DNA of 64,000 bases from JAGWBD01 sp965220615 (GCA_965220615.1 CBDCQL010000002.1:2170001-2234000); one strand, 5' to 3'; positions 43,168 through 52,251 are shown, numbered from the stretch's first letter. Program-made: numbers and translations. The notes: generated from the sequence alone by a model not told the origin.

Positions 43168-43445
43168 AGAAAGAAGTCGCGCAGGGCGGCGCGCAGGGCG
43201 TCGACGATCTCCTCCTGCGTGTAGTCCGGCAGGTAACGCACCAGCAGGCTGTCCCCGTCGATGGTCAGTTCTGCGATGCCCGGCACGTTGTCGTAAAGCG
43301 TCTGCGCGAGGGTCGAGCCGGTCTCGCCCGCCGCCTTGTCCGCATAGAATTCGCGGCCGGCCGCGGTCAGACGCTGGTTGGTGTAGATCTCGACGAGGTC
43401 CGCTTCCTCGCCCGGCTCGCTCTCAACGGTGACGTACTCGGACAT
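43164..43445 (-). CDS. Small protein resembling the Nfu/NifU N-terminal scaffold domain
   Basis: 93 residues from the ATG at 43445, one base after the MOSC gene stop. The core LAQTLYDNVPGIAELTIDGDSLLVRYLPDYTQEEIVDALRAAL resembles the Nfu_N fold, whose pattern is LAQxLFxIPGVxxVxxGxDxLxV. It has no cysteine for cluster binding, as expected for that domain alone. A role in iron-sulfur or molybdenum-cofactor handling would fit its MOSC neighbour but is only inferred. Confidence 0.55.
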   Translation of the reverse strand: MSEYVTVESEPGEEADLVEIYTNQRLTAAGREFYADKAAGETGSTLAQTLYDNVPGIAELTIDGDSLLVRYLPDYTQEEIVDALRAALRDFFL

Positions 43446-43446
43446 G

Positions 43447-43905
43447 TCACAGGACCTGGACGCGGTCTCCCCGCGCGATGGCGCCGTCCTGCACCACACG
43501 CGCCATCATGCCCAGACGCCCCGCCACCCGGGTCGCCGGGCGTCCCTGGATGGTCTCAAAACGCTCGCAGCCGGTGCGCGGCTCCACCAGTTCGATCACC
43601 GCCTGCTCGCCCAGTTGCAGGCGGGTGCCGCTGGCCAGGCTCTCCAGCGGCTCGTCCAGGTCGCCGATGACCAGTTGCTCGCCCATCTCACCGGGGCCGG
43701 TGCGCAGGCCCTCGGCGCCCAGCGCGTCCAGGGTATCGCGCCCCATGACGTTGAGCTGACGCTTCGGATGTCGCCCCTTGCGGTCGCCGCGAATTCCGCC
43801 GCCGGTATACAGGTCGGCGCGTTCCAGTTCCACGCGGGCGTAGTGATCGGCCGGTGAGGCCGGCACGTCGGCGGGCCGGTAAACGATGCTGACGATATGG
43901 GCCAT
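43447..43905 (-). CDS. MOSC-domain protein
   Basis: 152 residues. MOSC signatures are GGGIRGDRKGRHPKRQLNVMGRDTL, a GEMGEQLVIGDLD strand and VEPRTGCERFETIQG, whose cysteine is the conserved MOSC residue. These domains bind sulfur or molybdenum cofactor carriers and detoxify hydroxylated compounds in the mARC/YiiM group. No molybdopterin enzyme is seen nearby. It immediately precedes the Nfu_N-like gene on the same strand and is probably cotranscribed with it. Confidence 0.85.
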   Translation of the reverse strand: MAHIVSIVYRPADVPASPADHYARVELERADLYTGGGIRGDRKGRHPKRQLNVMGRDTLDALGAEGLRTGPGEMGEQLVIGDLDEPLESLASGTRLQLGEQAVIELVEPRTGCERFETIQGRPATRVAGRLGMMARVVQDGAIARGDRVQVL

Positions 43906-43937
43906 GGGTCCCTCCCTGCGCTCCTGTCAGGCCGTCA

Positions 43938-45062
43938 TCAGGGGATGACGCGCCCGTTCAACATGTCAGTGACGCTCTTGACGAGACGACGCAATTCCAG
44001 TTCCATGTCCTCGCTGATGCCTTCCAGAATGGCCGCCTCGCGGAAATGCTCGCGCGCCGCGCGCAACTGCTCCTGTCCGCCGCGCAATTCACTCAGCCCC
44101 AGACACAGCCGGTCTCGCGCGTCGCGGCTGGCCACGCTGGCATAGGCCGCCGGGAAATCGCGTCCCAGCGCTGCGCCCGCCTCCTGCACCGCTTCCAGAA
44201 AGTTGTCCACCGTCGCCAGTTCATGGGCGGCGCCGCGCTGCAGCAGCGAGCGGATGCCCGGGCTCAGCGTGGGCTCCACCCCGAAGTCCAGTTCACTAAT
44301 GTCGCTGTAGCGGCCCTCGACGTCGTTGAGCGTGCCGGGCTGCGGTCGCAGGGAACCCTGGCGTGGCGACAGACCGGTGAACACCGGATACAGGATGCCC
44401 ACGCAAAGGTTGTGGATGTCCGTGCGGATCTGCTGGTTGGCGTCGATCATGTTCTCCAGCTGGCGCGAACTGTTGAAGTCGATCACCTGCAGCCGCGTGC
44501 CGTCCCAGTAGACGTGCTCCAGCTTGTGGTCCAGATAGACGATGTCCTGCTGATGCGCCAGGCGTAACATGCTGGCAAACTGCAACGCCAGCGCGATGCC
44601 CTCCTCACTGGGCAGACGACGGCGAATGCCGGACTGGTTGGGCTTCATCAGATACAGCAGATTGCGCGTCCGCGGCAGGTTGCGCAGCGCCAGCCAGGGC
44701 CGCCAGCGCTTGCGCGAACGCTCCTCCAGCGCGTCGACGAAGGCCTCGACATTGAGGCCATGCGCAACGATTTCGCCCCTGTGGGGTTGATCGCCGTCAC
44801 TGTCGATGAAGCCGCAATCCAGCAGGTCGACCGCCTGCGGGCTTTCCGCCAGTTTTTGCAGGATCTGCGCCTCGTTGCCGAAGGCGCGGTACTCCCAGCG
44901 CAGACGCCCGTCGGGCGCAAGATGTTCGCCGCGCATCACCTTGAAGGCCACCGTCTCGCCCGTCAGTTGATTTCCGGCGTCCATCACGCGCGCGTAATGA
45001 CCGAGGGCGAAAGTGTCGATGAAGTTGCCGATGCGGTAACGCGCCGCCAGGGACTGAATCAT
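43938..45062 (-). CDS. Atypical serine/threonine-type protein kinase
   Basis: 374 residues. The kinase fold is recognisable: the ATP-site lysine is K41 in GETVAFKVMRGE, a catalytic-loop equivalent reads QQDIVYLDHKLEHVYW (in place of HRDLKPEN), and VIDFNSSRQ stands for the DFG motif. A glycine-rich loop is not clear (FALGHYARVMD). The C-terminal 100 residues are helical and may be a regulatory tail. The aspartates of the catalytic loop and DFN are present, so activity is possible. It is soluble, with no membrane segment. It stands head-to-head with the penicillin-binding homologue, separated by about 115 bases. Confidence 0.75.
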   Translation of the reverse strand: MIQSLAARYRIGNFIDTFALGHYARVMDAGNQLTGETVAFKVMRGEHLAPDGRLRWEYRAFGNEAQILQKLAESPQAVDLLDCGFIDSDGDQPHRGEIVAHGLNVEAFVDALEERSRKRWRPWLALRNLPRTRNLLYLMKPNQSGIRRRLPSEEGIALALQFASMLRLAHQQDIVYLDHKLEHVYWDGTRLQVIDFNSSRQLENMIDANQQIRTDIHNLCVGILYPVFTGLSPRQGSLRPQPGTLNDVEGRYSDISELDFGVEPTLSPGIRSLLQRGAAHELATVDNFLEAVQEAGAALGRDFPAAYASVASRDARDRLCLGLSELRGGQEQLRAAREHFREAAILEGISEDMELELRRLVKSVTDMLNGRVIP

Positions 45063-45115
45063 GGCTACAGTCTATCCGCTTTGCCACGTTCCTGACATGG
45101 TGAGACCGGCCCTGG

Positions 45116-45145
45116 TTGCAATTTGGCTCTTTCCGGGCGTAAAAT
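45116..45145 (+). promoter_or_regulatory. Promoter of the penicillin-binding homologue
   Basis: TTGCAA, an 18-base spacer and TAAAAT, 32 bases before the ATG at 45178. Confidence 0.55.
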
Positions 45146-45177
45146 ATCGCTCCCAAAGGAAAGCCCGGCCACGGCAA

Positions 45178-48100
45178 ATGCCCAACGAGAAAAACCCGGA
45201 CGATGGCGCTCCCCGTCCCGACGGGGACGAACCTGCCAGCACCCCGCGGCCCGAAGACGCGCTGCCCGCCGACGGTCCGGAGCCGCCTGCGCCGCCCGGG
45301 CCGGACGCCGGCGTCGAGGAACTGACCGCGCTGGTCGACGCCCTGGCGGACCCGACTCCGGCAGATCTTCCCGCCCCGGAAGACACCCTGGCCGACCTGC
45401 CGGCATCGCTGCCGGAAGAAGACGCGGCGCCCGACCCCGAAGCCAGGGACAACGAACGCGCCGCCCGCTTTCGCGCCACCGAAGCCGAAGTACGCAGCCT
45501 GCGTCAGCGCAAACGCGATGGCCTGATCACGCAGGGGCAGCTGCTGGAAGAATTGCGGCGTCACATGATCGAGGACGAAGGCGTCTGGTGGATGCTGGGC
45601 GTCGAGACCGACACCTGGTACCGCTACGACGAGCTCGCCGGCGGCTGGGTCATCGCGTCGCCGCCGGCCCATGCGGGCGTTGCACCTGGCGGCAGCATCG
45701 ACATCCAGGAGGGTCTCGCCGGTCCGGAAGAGACCCTGTCCGGCACCCTGCCGCCCGGCTTCGCGCTGGATGAGGACGAGTTGCCGCGCAGCGACACGCC
45801 GCTTTACGATGAAGAGGCGACCATCCCCGGCATGGCGGCCATCCACCAGAGTACGCAGCGCCTGAGCCAGGAAGAGGCGCACCCGCCCGCCGTCCCGGGC
45901 GTCACCCGTCCGGCACAGCAACTGCAGGAGCGTCTGGCGCCGCGCGCCGGGGTACCGCCACCCCGCCCCGCCCCCGGCCCGGCGCCCGCCCGCAACGTGT
46001 TGCCGCAACGCCTTTTGCTCGTGGCGGTCCTGCTCGGCGGGGCGTTTCTGGCGCTCGTCGCCCTGACGAGTCTGGTCGTCCTGCTGCGCTACAACAGCAT
46101 CGTCGGAAATTACAGCGAGGCGATCGACGCGCTGGCCCAGGCGCAACCCGCCTTCCAGAGCCTGCGCATCCTCGATGGCGGCGGCGAACTGCTGGCCGAA
46201 CTCGACAGCGAGGACGGCCGGCGTGAGCCACGCGCCCTCGGCGATATCTCCCCCTGGCTGATCGCCGCCGTCATTGCCGCGCAGGAGCCACAGTTCTACG
46301 GCAGCTCGGATTTCAACCTGCCGCGAATCGCCGGCGACCTCTTCGGCAGCGCTCCCGGCGAGTCCGTGACCATCGCCCGGCGTCTGGCGGAGCTAAGCAT
46401 TCGAAACGAGGGCGTGGGCGCCGCCGCCCAGGCGCGGCACCGCAACATCGTCGCCGCCGAACTGGCCCGTCGTTACGATCGCAACACCCTGCTTGAACGT
46501 TACCTGAACGAGGCCGAATTCGGCCCGCGCATCTACGGCGCCCAGGCGGCCGCACAATTCTGGTTCGGCCTGGACGCCAGCCAGTTGCAACCGGTCGAAT
46601 CGGCCCTGCTGGCCAGTTTTCTTACCCACCCGGGCGTCACGCCGCTGGACGCGGCGACGCGCGACGAGGCCTTCGCCAACGCCGACGCGCTGCTGCGCAG
46701 CCTGGCCGCCATACACTGCCTCAATCTGCAACACGCCTCCGCCCACCCGGATTTCGCCTCGCCCTTCTGCGCCCACCGCCAGCAAATCCTCGACGACCAG
46801 GGCAACTTCAGCCCGGCCATCAATCTGCAACGGGCCACCCTCGGCACCCGCGATTTCTCCGCGCCGGTCGCGGAAGTCACCTGGCCGCACTTCAGCGCCC
46901 AGGTCGTCGCCGGGTTGCGCGCCAGCTATGGCGAGGAGGCCTTCCGCAGCGGGGCGACCGTGCACACGACGCTCGACCCGCGCATCCAGCAGGCCGCCGC
47001 CGATGCCCTGCGCGACCAGTTGCAGGCCAGCGGCAGAAATCGCAACGTGCAGACCGGCGCCGTCAGCGTCGTGGACCCCGCCAGCGGCGAGTTGCTGGCC
47101 CTGGTCGGCGAGGGCGACCCGCAGGCCATTCCCGGTTTCCAGGCGCCGGACGCGGCCCTCATGCCCCTGCTCTACGCCGCTGCGCTGGAGGGAGTCGGCG
47201 ACCGCAACGGCAATGGCCAGCTGGACCATGACGAGTACCTGACGGCGGCCTCCATTCTCTGGGACGTGCCCGGCCAGACGCCCAATCCCTTCTTCCCGCC
47301 GCTGCCCCACGGCAACCTGACCCGCGGCCCGGTCTCCCTGCGCAGCGCGCTGGCCAACGCGCTCAATATCCCCGCCGCGCGGGTCTGGGACTTCGTGACC
47401 CGCGAACGCTTCCTGGAGACGGCCGCCCGCCTGGGCCTGAAGACCTTCCAGACCGCCGGTGGCGACGGCCTCGGCGACTCGCCTGGCGAGACCGGCGTGC
47501 TTCTGCCGGAACTGATGCAGGCCTACAGCACGCTCGCCAATTACGGCCGTTACCAGCCCCTGACCGCCATCCGCGCGGTGACCCTGTCCGATGGCAGTGA
47601 AGTGCCGCGGCTGGACGCGCCCGACGGCGGCGACGTGCTGCACCCCGGCGTGGCCCTGCTGATCGGTAACCTGATGGCGGAGGACAGCGGGCGCAGCATC
47701 ATCGGCCAGGACAGTCCGCTCAACCTGCCGGGCCACGAAGGCGCGATCGCCGCCATCGTCAACACCACCCTCGGTTCGCGCGATCTCTGGGCCATGGGTT
47801 ACAGCAACAACCTGGTCGTGGGAGTCTGGCTGGGCCGTCACGATGACCAGCCGACCGCTTCCAGCGGCCTGCTGGAGGCCGCGCCGGTCTTCCGCCGCGT
47901 CATGCAAGCGGCCCTGCAAGGCCGGCCGCGTCCCACGCGCTTCTCCGGCGCGCAGGCTACGCTGGCCACAGCGCCGGTCTGTCGCCTGAGCGGCGCCCTG
48001 CCGGATGTCGGCTGCCCGGGCGGGCAACGCGACGAGCTCTTCGTGCCGGGCTATCCGCCGCCGCCGCCGGAACTGGGCGCCATTGTTTCACGCACGATTG

Positions 48101-48618
48101 ACACCTGGAGCGGCCTGCTGGCCAACGAGTTTTGTCCGGAATTCCATCGTGAACAGACCTTCCTGCGTCTGGAATCCGAAGACCCGCTGGTCACGGCCTG
48201 GCTGGGCTCGGCGGCCGGCCAAAACTTCCTGGGCGCCAACGGCCTCTCCGACCTGCCCGTCAGCGCCACGCCAACCGCCGCCTGCGACGTCTCCACGCGC
48301 CAGCCGACGCTGGAGCTGCTTAACCCGCCGCACAACTCGGTCGTACAGGGCAGCATCACGGTCACCGGCACCGTGACCGCGCAAAACATGGAACGCTTCG
48401 AGCTCTCGCTGGTGACGACCCGCGGCGCGCTGATCCAGCAACTCGGCAACTGGGACCAGCAGCGGCCCGGCCAGGGCGAATCCCTGGTGCAGTGGAACAC
48501 CGCCGCCGTGCCCGACGGCCAGTATCTGCTGCGCCTGACCGCCCGTTCCGTCGGTGGCGGTTACGCGCAGCGCGAGGCCTTTGTCGTCATCAGTAACGCC
48601 GTCCCGGCCGGCGGCTGA
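45178..48618 (+). CDS. Class A penicillin-binding-protein homologue with degenerate catalytic motifs
   Basis: 1146 residues. A cytoplasmic acidic, Pro-rich N-terminus (1-270) contains a compact segment at about 105-160 (LRQRKRDGLITQGQLLEELRR...WWMLGVETDTWYRYDELAGGW). A membrane helix (about 278-303) leads to a glycosyltransferase-51-like domain and a transpeptidase-like domain, and a beta-rich C-terminus ends the protein. The folds are evident, but key residues are changed. The GT51 catalytic Glu aligns with Q369 (AAQEPQFY). SxxK reads A659-A-L-M662. SxN reads A728-L-N730, and KTGTT reads IVNTT (860-864). It may act as a scaffold rather than an enzyme. Upstream ATGs would extend into the promoter and are rejected. 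Confidence 0.82.
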   Translation: MPNEKNPDDGAPRPDGDEPASTPRPEDALPADGPEPPAPPGPDAGVEELTALVDALADPTPADLPAPEDTLADLPASLPEEDAAPDPEARDNERAARFRATEAEVRSLRQRKRDGLITQGQLLEELRRHMIEDEGVWWMLGVETDTWYRYDELAGGWVIASPPAHAGVAPGGSIDIQEGLAGPEETLSGTLPPGFALDEDELPRSDTPLYDEEATIPGMAAIHQSTQRLSQEEAHPPAVPGVTRPAQQLQERLAPRAGVPPPRPAPGPAPARNVLPQRLLLVAVLLGGAFLALVALTSLVVLLRYNSIVGNYSEAIDALAQAQPAFQSLRILDGGGELLAELDSEDGRREPRALGDISPWLIAAVIAAQEPQFYGSSDFNLPRIAGDLFGSAPGESVTIARRLAELSIRNEGVGAAAQARHRNIVAAELARRYDRNTLLERYLNEAEFGPRIYGAQAAAQFWFGLDASQLQPVESALLASFLTHPGVTPLDAATRDEAFANADALLRSLAAIHCLNLQHASAHPDFASPFCAHRQQILDDQGNFSPAINLQRATLGTRDFSAPVAEVTWPHFSAQVVAGLRASYGEEAFRSGATVHTTLDPRIQQAAADALRDQLQASGRNRNVQTGAVSVVDPASGELLALVGEGDPQAIPGFQAPDAALMPLLYAAALEGVGDRNGNGQLDHDEYLTAASILWDVPGQTPNPFFPPLPHGNLTRGPVSLRSALANALNIPAARVWDFVTRERFLETAARLGLKTFQTAGGDGLGDSPGETGVLLPELMQAYSTLANYGRYQPLTAIRAVTLSDGSEVPRLDAPDGGDVLHPGVALLIGNLMAEDSGRSIIGQDSPLNLPGHEGAIAAIVNTTLGSRDLWAMGYSNNLVVGVWLGRHDDQPTASSGLLEAAPVFRRVMQAALQGRPRPTRFSGAQATLATAPVCRLSGALPDVGCPGGQRDELFVPGYPPPPPELGAIVSRTIDTWSGLLANEFCPEFHREQTFLRLESEDPLVTAWLGSAAGQNFLGANGLSDLPVSATPTAACDVSTRQPTLELLNPPHNSVVQGSITVTGTVTAQNMERFELSLVTTRGALIQQLGNWDQQRPGQGESLVQWNTAAVPDGQYLLRLTARSVGGGYAQREAFVVISNAVPAGG

Positions 48619-48620
48619 AC

Positions 48621-49490
48621 TCAGCAACCGGCGAGGAAACGCGCCCCCTGCAGCACCCCCAGTTGCGTGGCCTCGTCAGTGACGTTGAAGTAGTGGTCCT
48701 CCAGTTCGACCGAGATGGCGCCCGCATAGCCGTTGTCGCGCAAAATGCTGCAGATTTGAATCCAGTCCGACACGCCGTGGCCGGGGATCGTGTAGCGCCA
48801 GTGGAAGCTGCCGAAGGCGTAGGGTTCGGCGAAGGTCGCTTCCTGTTCGTGGCCGTAGCGATAAAGGTTTTCGGCCATGATCATGCAGTCCTTGCCGTGC
48901 ACGTGCTTGACGCGCCCTACGAATTCGCGCAGGAAACGCAGCGGGTCGATGCCCATGCGCAGCAGATGCGAGGGGTCGTAATTGACCGCCATGGCCGGCG
49001 ACGGCACCTCGCGGAACATGGCGCCATAGGTCTCCGGCGTGCACACCACAGAACCCGGCCCCGGCCAGCCTTCAATCACGATGTGCGAGTCGCAGTCCTC
49101 AAGGGTCGGCGCCAGCGCGCTGAAGCTCTCCACGGCGTAGCCGAAATTCTCCTGGCGCGGCAGCGAGGGGTCCTTCGGCAGCACCACGATGAAGTAGTTG
49201 CGCGCGCCATGCGGCGACAGGTTGCGAATGGTCTCGGCGCAGAGCGCGACGGCCTCGCGGCGTTCGCCCGGGTCGGGCGAGACCAGCGGCTGGAAGACGG
49301 GAAAATCGACCGAGCCGATGTGAAAGCCGGCCTCGCTCAGCGTCGCCGTGTCGTCGAGGTTGTAGGGCGCAAGGTCGATCACGTTCAGGTCATTGGCTCT
49401 GGCCCAGGCGATCATGCCTTCCAGGTCCTGTTCCCAGTTGTAGCGAACGCGTCGCCAGCCGATGGGGAAATTGCCGGTGCGTGTGTTCAT
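48621..49490 (-). CDS. Sugar phosphate isomerase/epimerase-like TIM-barrel protein (AP endonuclease 2 family)
   Basis: 289 residues. Family features are VIDLAPYNLDDTATLSEAGFHIGSVD, a HIVIEGWPGPGSVVCTPETYGAMF strand with the Glu metal ligand, AVNYDPSHLLRMGIDPLRFLREF (Asp/His ligands), VKHVHGKD, and GHGVSDWIQICSILRDNGYAGAISVELEDH with the last Glu. This is the xylose-isomerase-like barrel used by many sugar epimerases and inositol-catabolic enzymes. The substrate is unknown. Its stop lies three bases from the penicillin-binding homologue's stop (convergent). A -10 box at 49542 precedes it. Confidence 0.87.
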   Translation of the reverse strand: MNTRTGNFPIGWRRVRYNWEQDLEGMIAWARANDLNVIDLAPYNLDDTATLSEAGFHIGSVDFPVFQPLVSPDPGERREAVALCAETIRNLSPHGARNYFIVVLPKDPSLPRQENFGYAVESFSALAPTLEDCDSHIVIEGWPGPGSVVCTPETYGAMFREVPSPAMAVNYDPSHLLRMGIDPLRFLREFVGRVKHVHGKDCMIMAENLYRYGHEQEATFAEPYAFGSFHWRYTIPGHGVSDWIQICSILRDNGYAGAISVELEDHYFNVTDEATQLGVLQGARFLAGC

Positions 49491-49541
49491 GGTGCTGTCA
49501 GTCCCTTCTGCAGGAATGAAAAAGGTGGTCGCCGCCGCCGC

Positions 49542-49547
49542 AGTATA
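49542..49547 (-). promoter_or_regulatory. Candidate -10 box before the TIM-barrel gene
   Basis: TATACT in the context GCGC-TATACT-GCGGCGG on the minus strand, the same flanks as at murJ. It lies about 50 bases before the ATG. Confidence 0.45.
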
Positions 49548-49554
49548 GCGCGCT

Positions 49555-51381
49555 TCAGTCCAGGGCCTTGATGACGACGAGGTAGTTTACCGGCGTTTCG
49601 CCGGCATGGCCGCGCGCCCGGTTGCCGCCCAGCACCAGCTCGCCAGCCTCATGGACGCGGCTGTAAAGATGCAGCATGCGCGGGGAACGCCACTCATCGC
49701 GCAACTCCAGGTGATGCCGGTCGCGTTGCCAGTCCCGCAGCCAGCGCGGCAGCTCCACGGCGCCGGCATCATAGCCCACGTAGAGTCGCGCGCGCCGCGC
49801 GAGGCACAGTCGCAGGTAGGCCTCGTCGTCGCAGTCGCGGTCGACGGCGGCGAGCCGCAGAGCCGGCAGTCCGCTCAGTTCGGCCGGCATGCGATCCAGC
49901 GCGAAGCTGTCCTGCAGGTAGGCGGCCTCGCCGGAGCGAAAAGCGTAGCGTTCATGACCGGCGCCACTGCTGGTTGCCACGCCGTCGAGGAGGATGTTGT
50001 CCGGCCTTTCGTAGCGAATGGCAGCGGCTGGCAGCGGACGATTCTGCGTGCCGGCGATGACCGCCATGCCACCCACGACAGAGACCAGCGGCTCCAGTTC
50101 GGTGAGCCGTTCCGCGCCGAAGCGCCGCTCCAGCAGGTCCACGAAGGCCGGCACCGCCGAGGAACCGCCGGTGCGCAGGACCACGTCGACGTCCTCGGCC
50201 TGCAGGCCGGCGTCCGCCACCACCTGCTGCAAGCCCTCGTCGACGGCGGCCAGTTCGCGCGCGATCATGCGCTCGAAGCGCTCACGCGTAATCTGTTCGC
50301 GAATCCGGATGGGCGCCTTTTCGAAGACCAGTTCGGTCTCCGTCGCGTCCGACAGACGGCGTTTGGCCCCTTCGATTTCGCGAAAAAGCTGGTAGCCGAG
50401 GTTGCGCGTGACCAGGGCCTCCAGCGCCTTCAGCGCCTGCGGGTCGCTGCTGGTCTGCTGGAATTCGCGGATGCGTTCCAGGTTGTGCGGCCGCGACAGG
50501 TCCGACATGGTCTGCCAACTGGTCAGCATCTCCAGCCAGTCGGAGGGAAAGAGACGCCGCTCGCGGTCGGTCACGCCGCGGCCAAAATAACGCGTCAGCG
50601 AACGCATGATGGCCCGGTCAAGGTCGTCGCCGCCGACCAGCACGCCGCGGCTGGCGAGAATCTCCGGCTCCTGGCGACCGCCGAGGCGCGCCACGGTCAG
50701 GTCCAGCGTGCCGCCGCCGAAGTCGAAGACCAGGCAGGTCTCGCGCCTCTCGCTGTGTACATGGTGCAGCCAGGCGACGGCCAGCGGCTCGGTGGCGAAG
50801 CGGACATCGCGGAAGCCGGCCTCCAGCGCCGCCGTGTAAAGAATCTCCTCGGCGCGGGCGTCGACGCGCGTGTCCTGCGAGAAGCGCACCGGCCGCCCGA
50901 TGACCACGTCCTCGCACTCCGCCCCGAAGTGATCCCTTGCGCAGTCCCGCAGCGCCGCCAGCAGCAGGCAAATGAGTTGATCGACCGTGTAGAAGCGATC
51001 GAAGATGCGCGTTCCCTCATAGTCGGGGTTGCGCAAAATGGTCTTGACCGACTGCAGCAGACGGCCGTGGGCGGCCACGTCGACCAGCGCCGCCAGTTCC
51101 TGCTCGTAGCTGATGGCGTCGGCGTCGCGGCCGGCCACGACGATCTCGGCCGAGCCGACGATCCGCCGCCGCCAGCGCACCGGTCGGCCCGTGTCGTGCT
51201 CCAGATAGGCGAAGGCGGCCTCAATGCCGACGGTACTCTGCTGCTCGCGATCGACGTAGATCAGCGAGGGCAGCACAAAGGGATTTTCGTTGTCCGGGTT
51301 GGTGCGCAGCGCCGTGAGCCGCTGGCCGTCGTAGAAAGCGACGGCGGAGTTGGTGGTGCCGAAGTCAATGCCGAGGCGCAT
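49555..51381 (-). CDS. Hsp70-family ATPase of the YegD type
   Basis: 608 residues from an ATG at 51381 (MRLGIDFGTTNSAVAF); ten residues upstream are unsupported. Actin/Hsp70 ATPase motifs are phosphate 1 DFGTTNSAV, phosphate 2 LVFDFGGGTLDLTV and the adenosine motif VVLRTGGSSAVPAFVDLL. There is no typical substrate-binding EEVD domain; instead about 160 residues of mixed beta structure follow, as in YegD. The client and the co-chaperone are not known. It could pair with the J-domain protein at 40.0 kb, but this is speculation. It is a single gene; the small accessory patch lies upstream. Confidence 0.88.
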   Translation of the reverse strand: MRLGIDFGTTNSAVAFYDGQRLTALRTNPDNENPFVLPSLIYVDREQQSTVGIEAAFAYLEHDTGRPVRWRRRIVGSAEIVVAGRDADAISYEQELAALVDVAAHGRLLQSVKTILRNPDYEGTRIFDRFYTVDQLICLLLAALRDCARDHFGAECEDVVIGRPVRFSQDTRVDARAEEILYTAALEAGFRDVRFATEPLAVAWLHHVHSERRETCLVFDFGGGTLDLTVARLGGRQEPEILASRGVLVGGDDLDRAIMRSLTRYFGRGVTDRERRLFPSDWLEMLTSWQTMSDLSRPHNLERIREFQQTSSDPQALKALEALVTRNLGYQLFREIEGAKRRLSDATETELVFEKAPIRIREQITRERFERMIARELAAVDEGLQQVVADAGLQAEDVDVVLRTGGSSAVPAFVDLLERRFGAERLTELEPLVSVVGGMAVIAGTQNRPLPAAAIRYERPDNILLDGVATSSGAGHERYAFRSGEAAYLQDSFALDRMPAELSGLPALRLAAVDRDCDDEAYLRLCLARRARLYVGYDAGAVELPRWLRDWQRDRHHLELRDEWRSPRMLHLYSRVHEAGELVLGGNRARGHAGETPVNYLVVIKALD

Positions 51382-51529
51382 GGGACTCCCTGGCTGCCAA
51401 AGGGCGGGCAATATTAGCAGGGCCAGCCTGTACCTGGTAGCGTGAGCATTCTGTTCCTGGACAAACGGACGGATTCAGTTACCATGAAGATGTGCGCGTT
51501 TGCACGGCGTTTTGACGGAGATACTCATA

Positions 51530-51769
51530 GTGAACGATTCCGAAACGCGGACAGAGTTGCGGCGAATCGTACGTGAAGCAGTACGACTCTATAACAACAG
51601 ACAATTGAGTGAAGCAGATTTCCGCGCGCTGGTAACTCATGCCATGGCACTGGAAATGAAAGTTGCCCTGGATGCAACATTCACTCGAGTTAATCGGGAC
51701 ATAAACAAGTGGATGGAACGAAACAATGACCGATTGACCAAAGCGTACTACACCGGGGCCGAGGTATGA
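51530..51769 (+). CDS. Small protein of unknown function, accessory patch
   Basis: 79 residues from a GTG at 51530 with GGAG nine bases upstream; a TTG at 51500 is the alternative. The sequence is helical and charged: RTELRRIVREAVRLYNNRQLSEADFRALVTHAMALEMKVALDATF, ending NKWMERNNDRLTKAYYTGAEV. I recognise no family. Lower GC than the genes on both sides suggests recent arrival. It overlaps the following broken membrane gene by ATGA, so the two formed a unit. Confidence 0.55.
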   Translation: MNDSETRTELRRIVREAVRLYNNRQLSEADFRALVTHAMALEMKVALDATFTRVNRDINKWMERNNDRLTKAYYTGAEV

Positions 51770-52224
51770 ATGCGGAAACCGGTCCTGCCGAGGCCGACAG
51801 TGGAACTGCGCCTTCCTCGCAGCCTGGCAGTGCCGGTGAAATTGCGCCTGGCAAATCAGATGCTGACGACGGGTCGGCAGGTGTTTCACCTGAAGTCAGT
51901 GAGATGGTCTCCTCGTTTCTGGTCATTCAACAACACATCGGCCCTGCCCCAAATCCGCTCCTTGCACGCGCTGACGAATCGCACCTCCACAAAATCCTGG
52001 ACAGTGAAAGACGTGACAGGGATTAACATTACGAGTATCGAAAGAGCAATCGTAACTATCAGCTGGTATATTTCTTTGGCGTGATTGCCGTTATGGCCCT
52101 GGCTGTGATTGGGCTGCTACCCAATTACCCGGAGTTTCTTGACACCATTCTTAAAATTTTGCTTGGCTTCGCCGGTGGCTTCGGTGCAGGCTATGGCCTG
52201 AAGTCCCGCGCGGGTCGTGATTAA
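51766..52224 (+). pseudogene. Membrane protein gene interrupted by an in-frame stop (DUF2335-like)
   Basis: An 86-codon frame ends with TAA at 52024-52026, yet the same frame continues open for another 66 codons: HYEYRKSNRNYQLVYFFGVIAVMALAVIGLLPN and then a second hydrophobic segment, ILKILLGFAGGFGAGYGLKS, to TAA at 52222. Joined, the parts give IGPAPNPLLARADESHLHKILDSERRDRD-HYEYRKSNRNYQLV plus two membrane segments. That matches the layout of DUF2335-type proteins (GPLPPP...HR... then two helices), to my reading. It is either a nonsense mutation or two proteins. Together with the 51530 gene it forms a lower-GC patch. Confidence 0.6.
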
Positions 52225-52251
52225 GCGGCAAGTCCAGGCAAGGAGGAAAGC

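Noticed and set aside
49606..51417. 603-codon plus-strand frame opposite the YegD-type gene
   Set aside because: Antisense shadow of a clear Hsp70-family gene.
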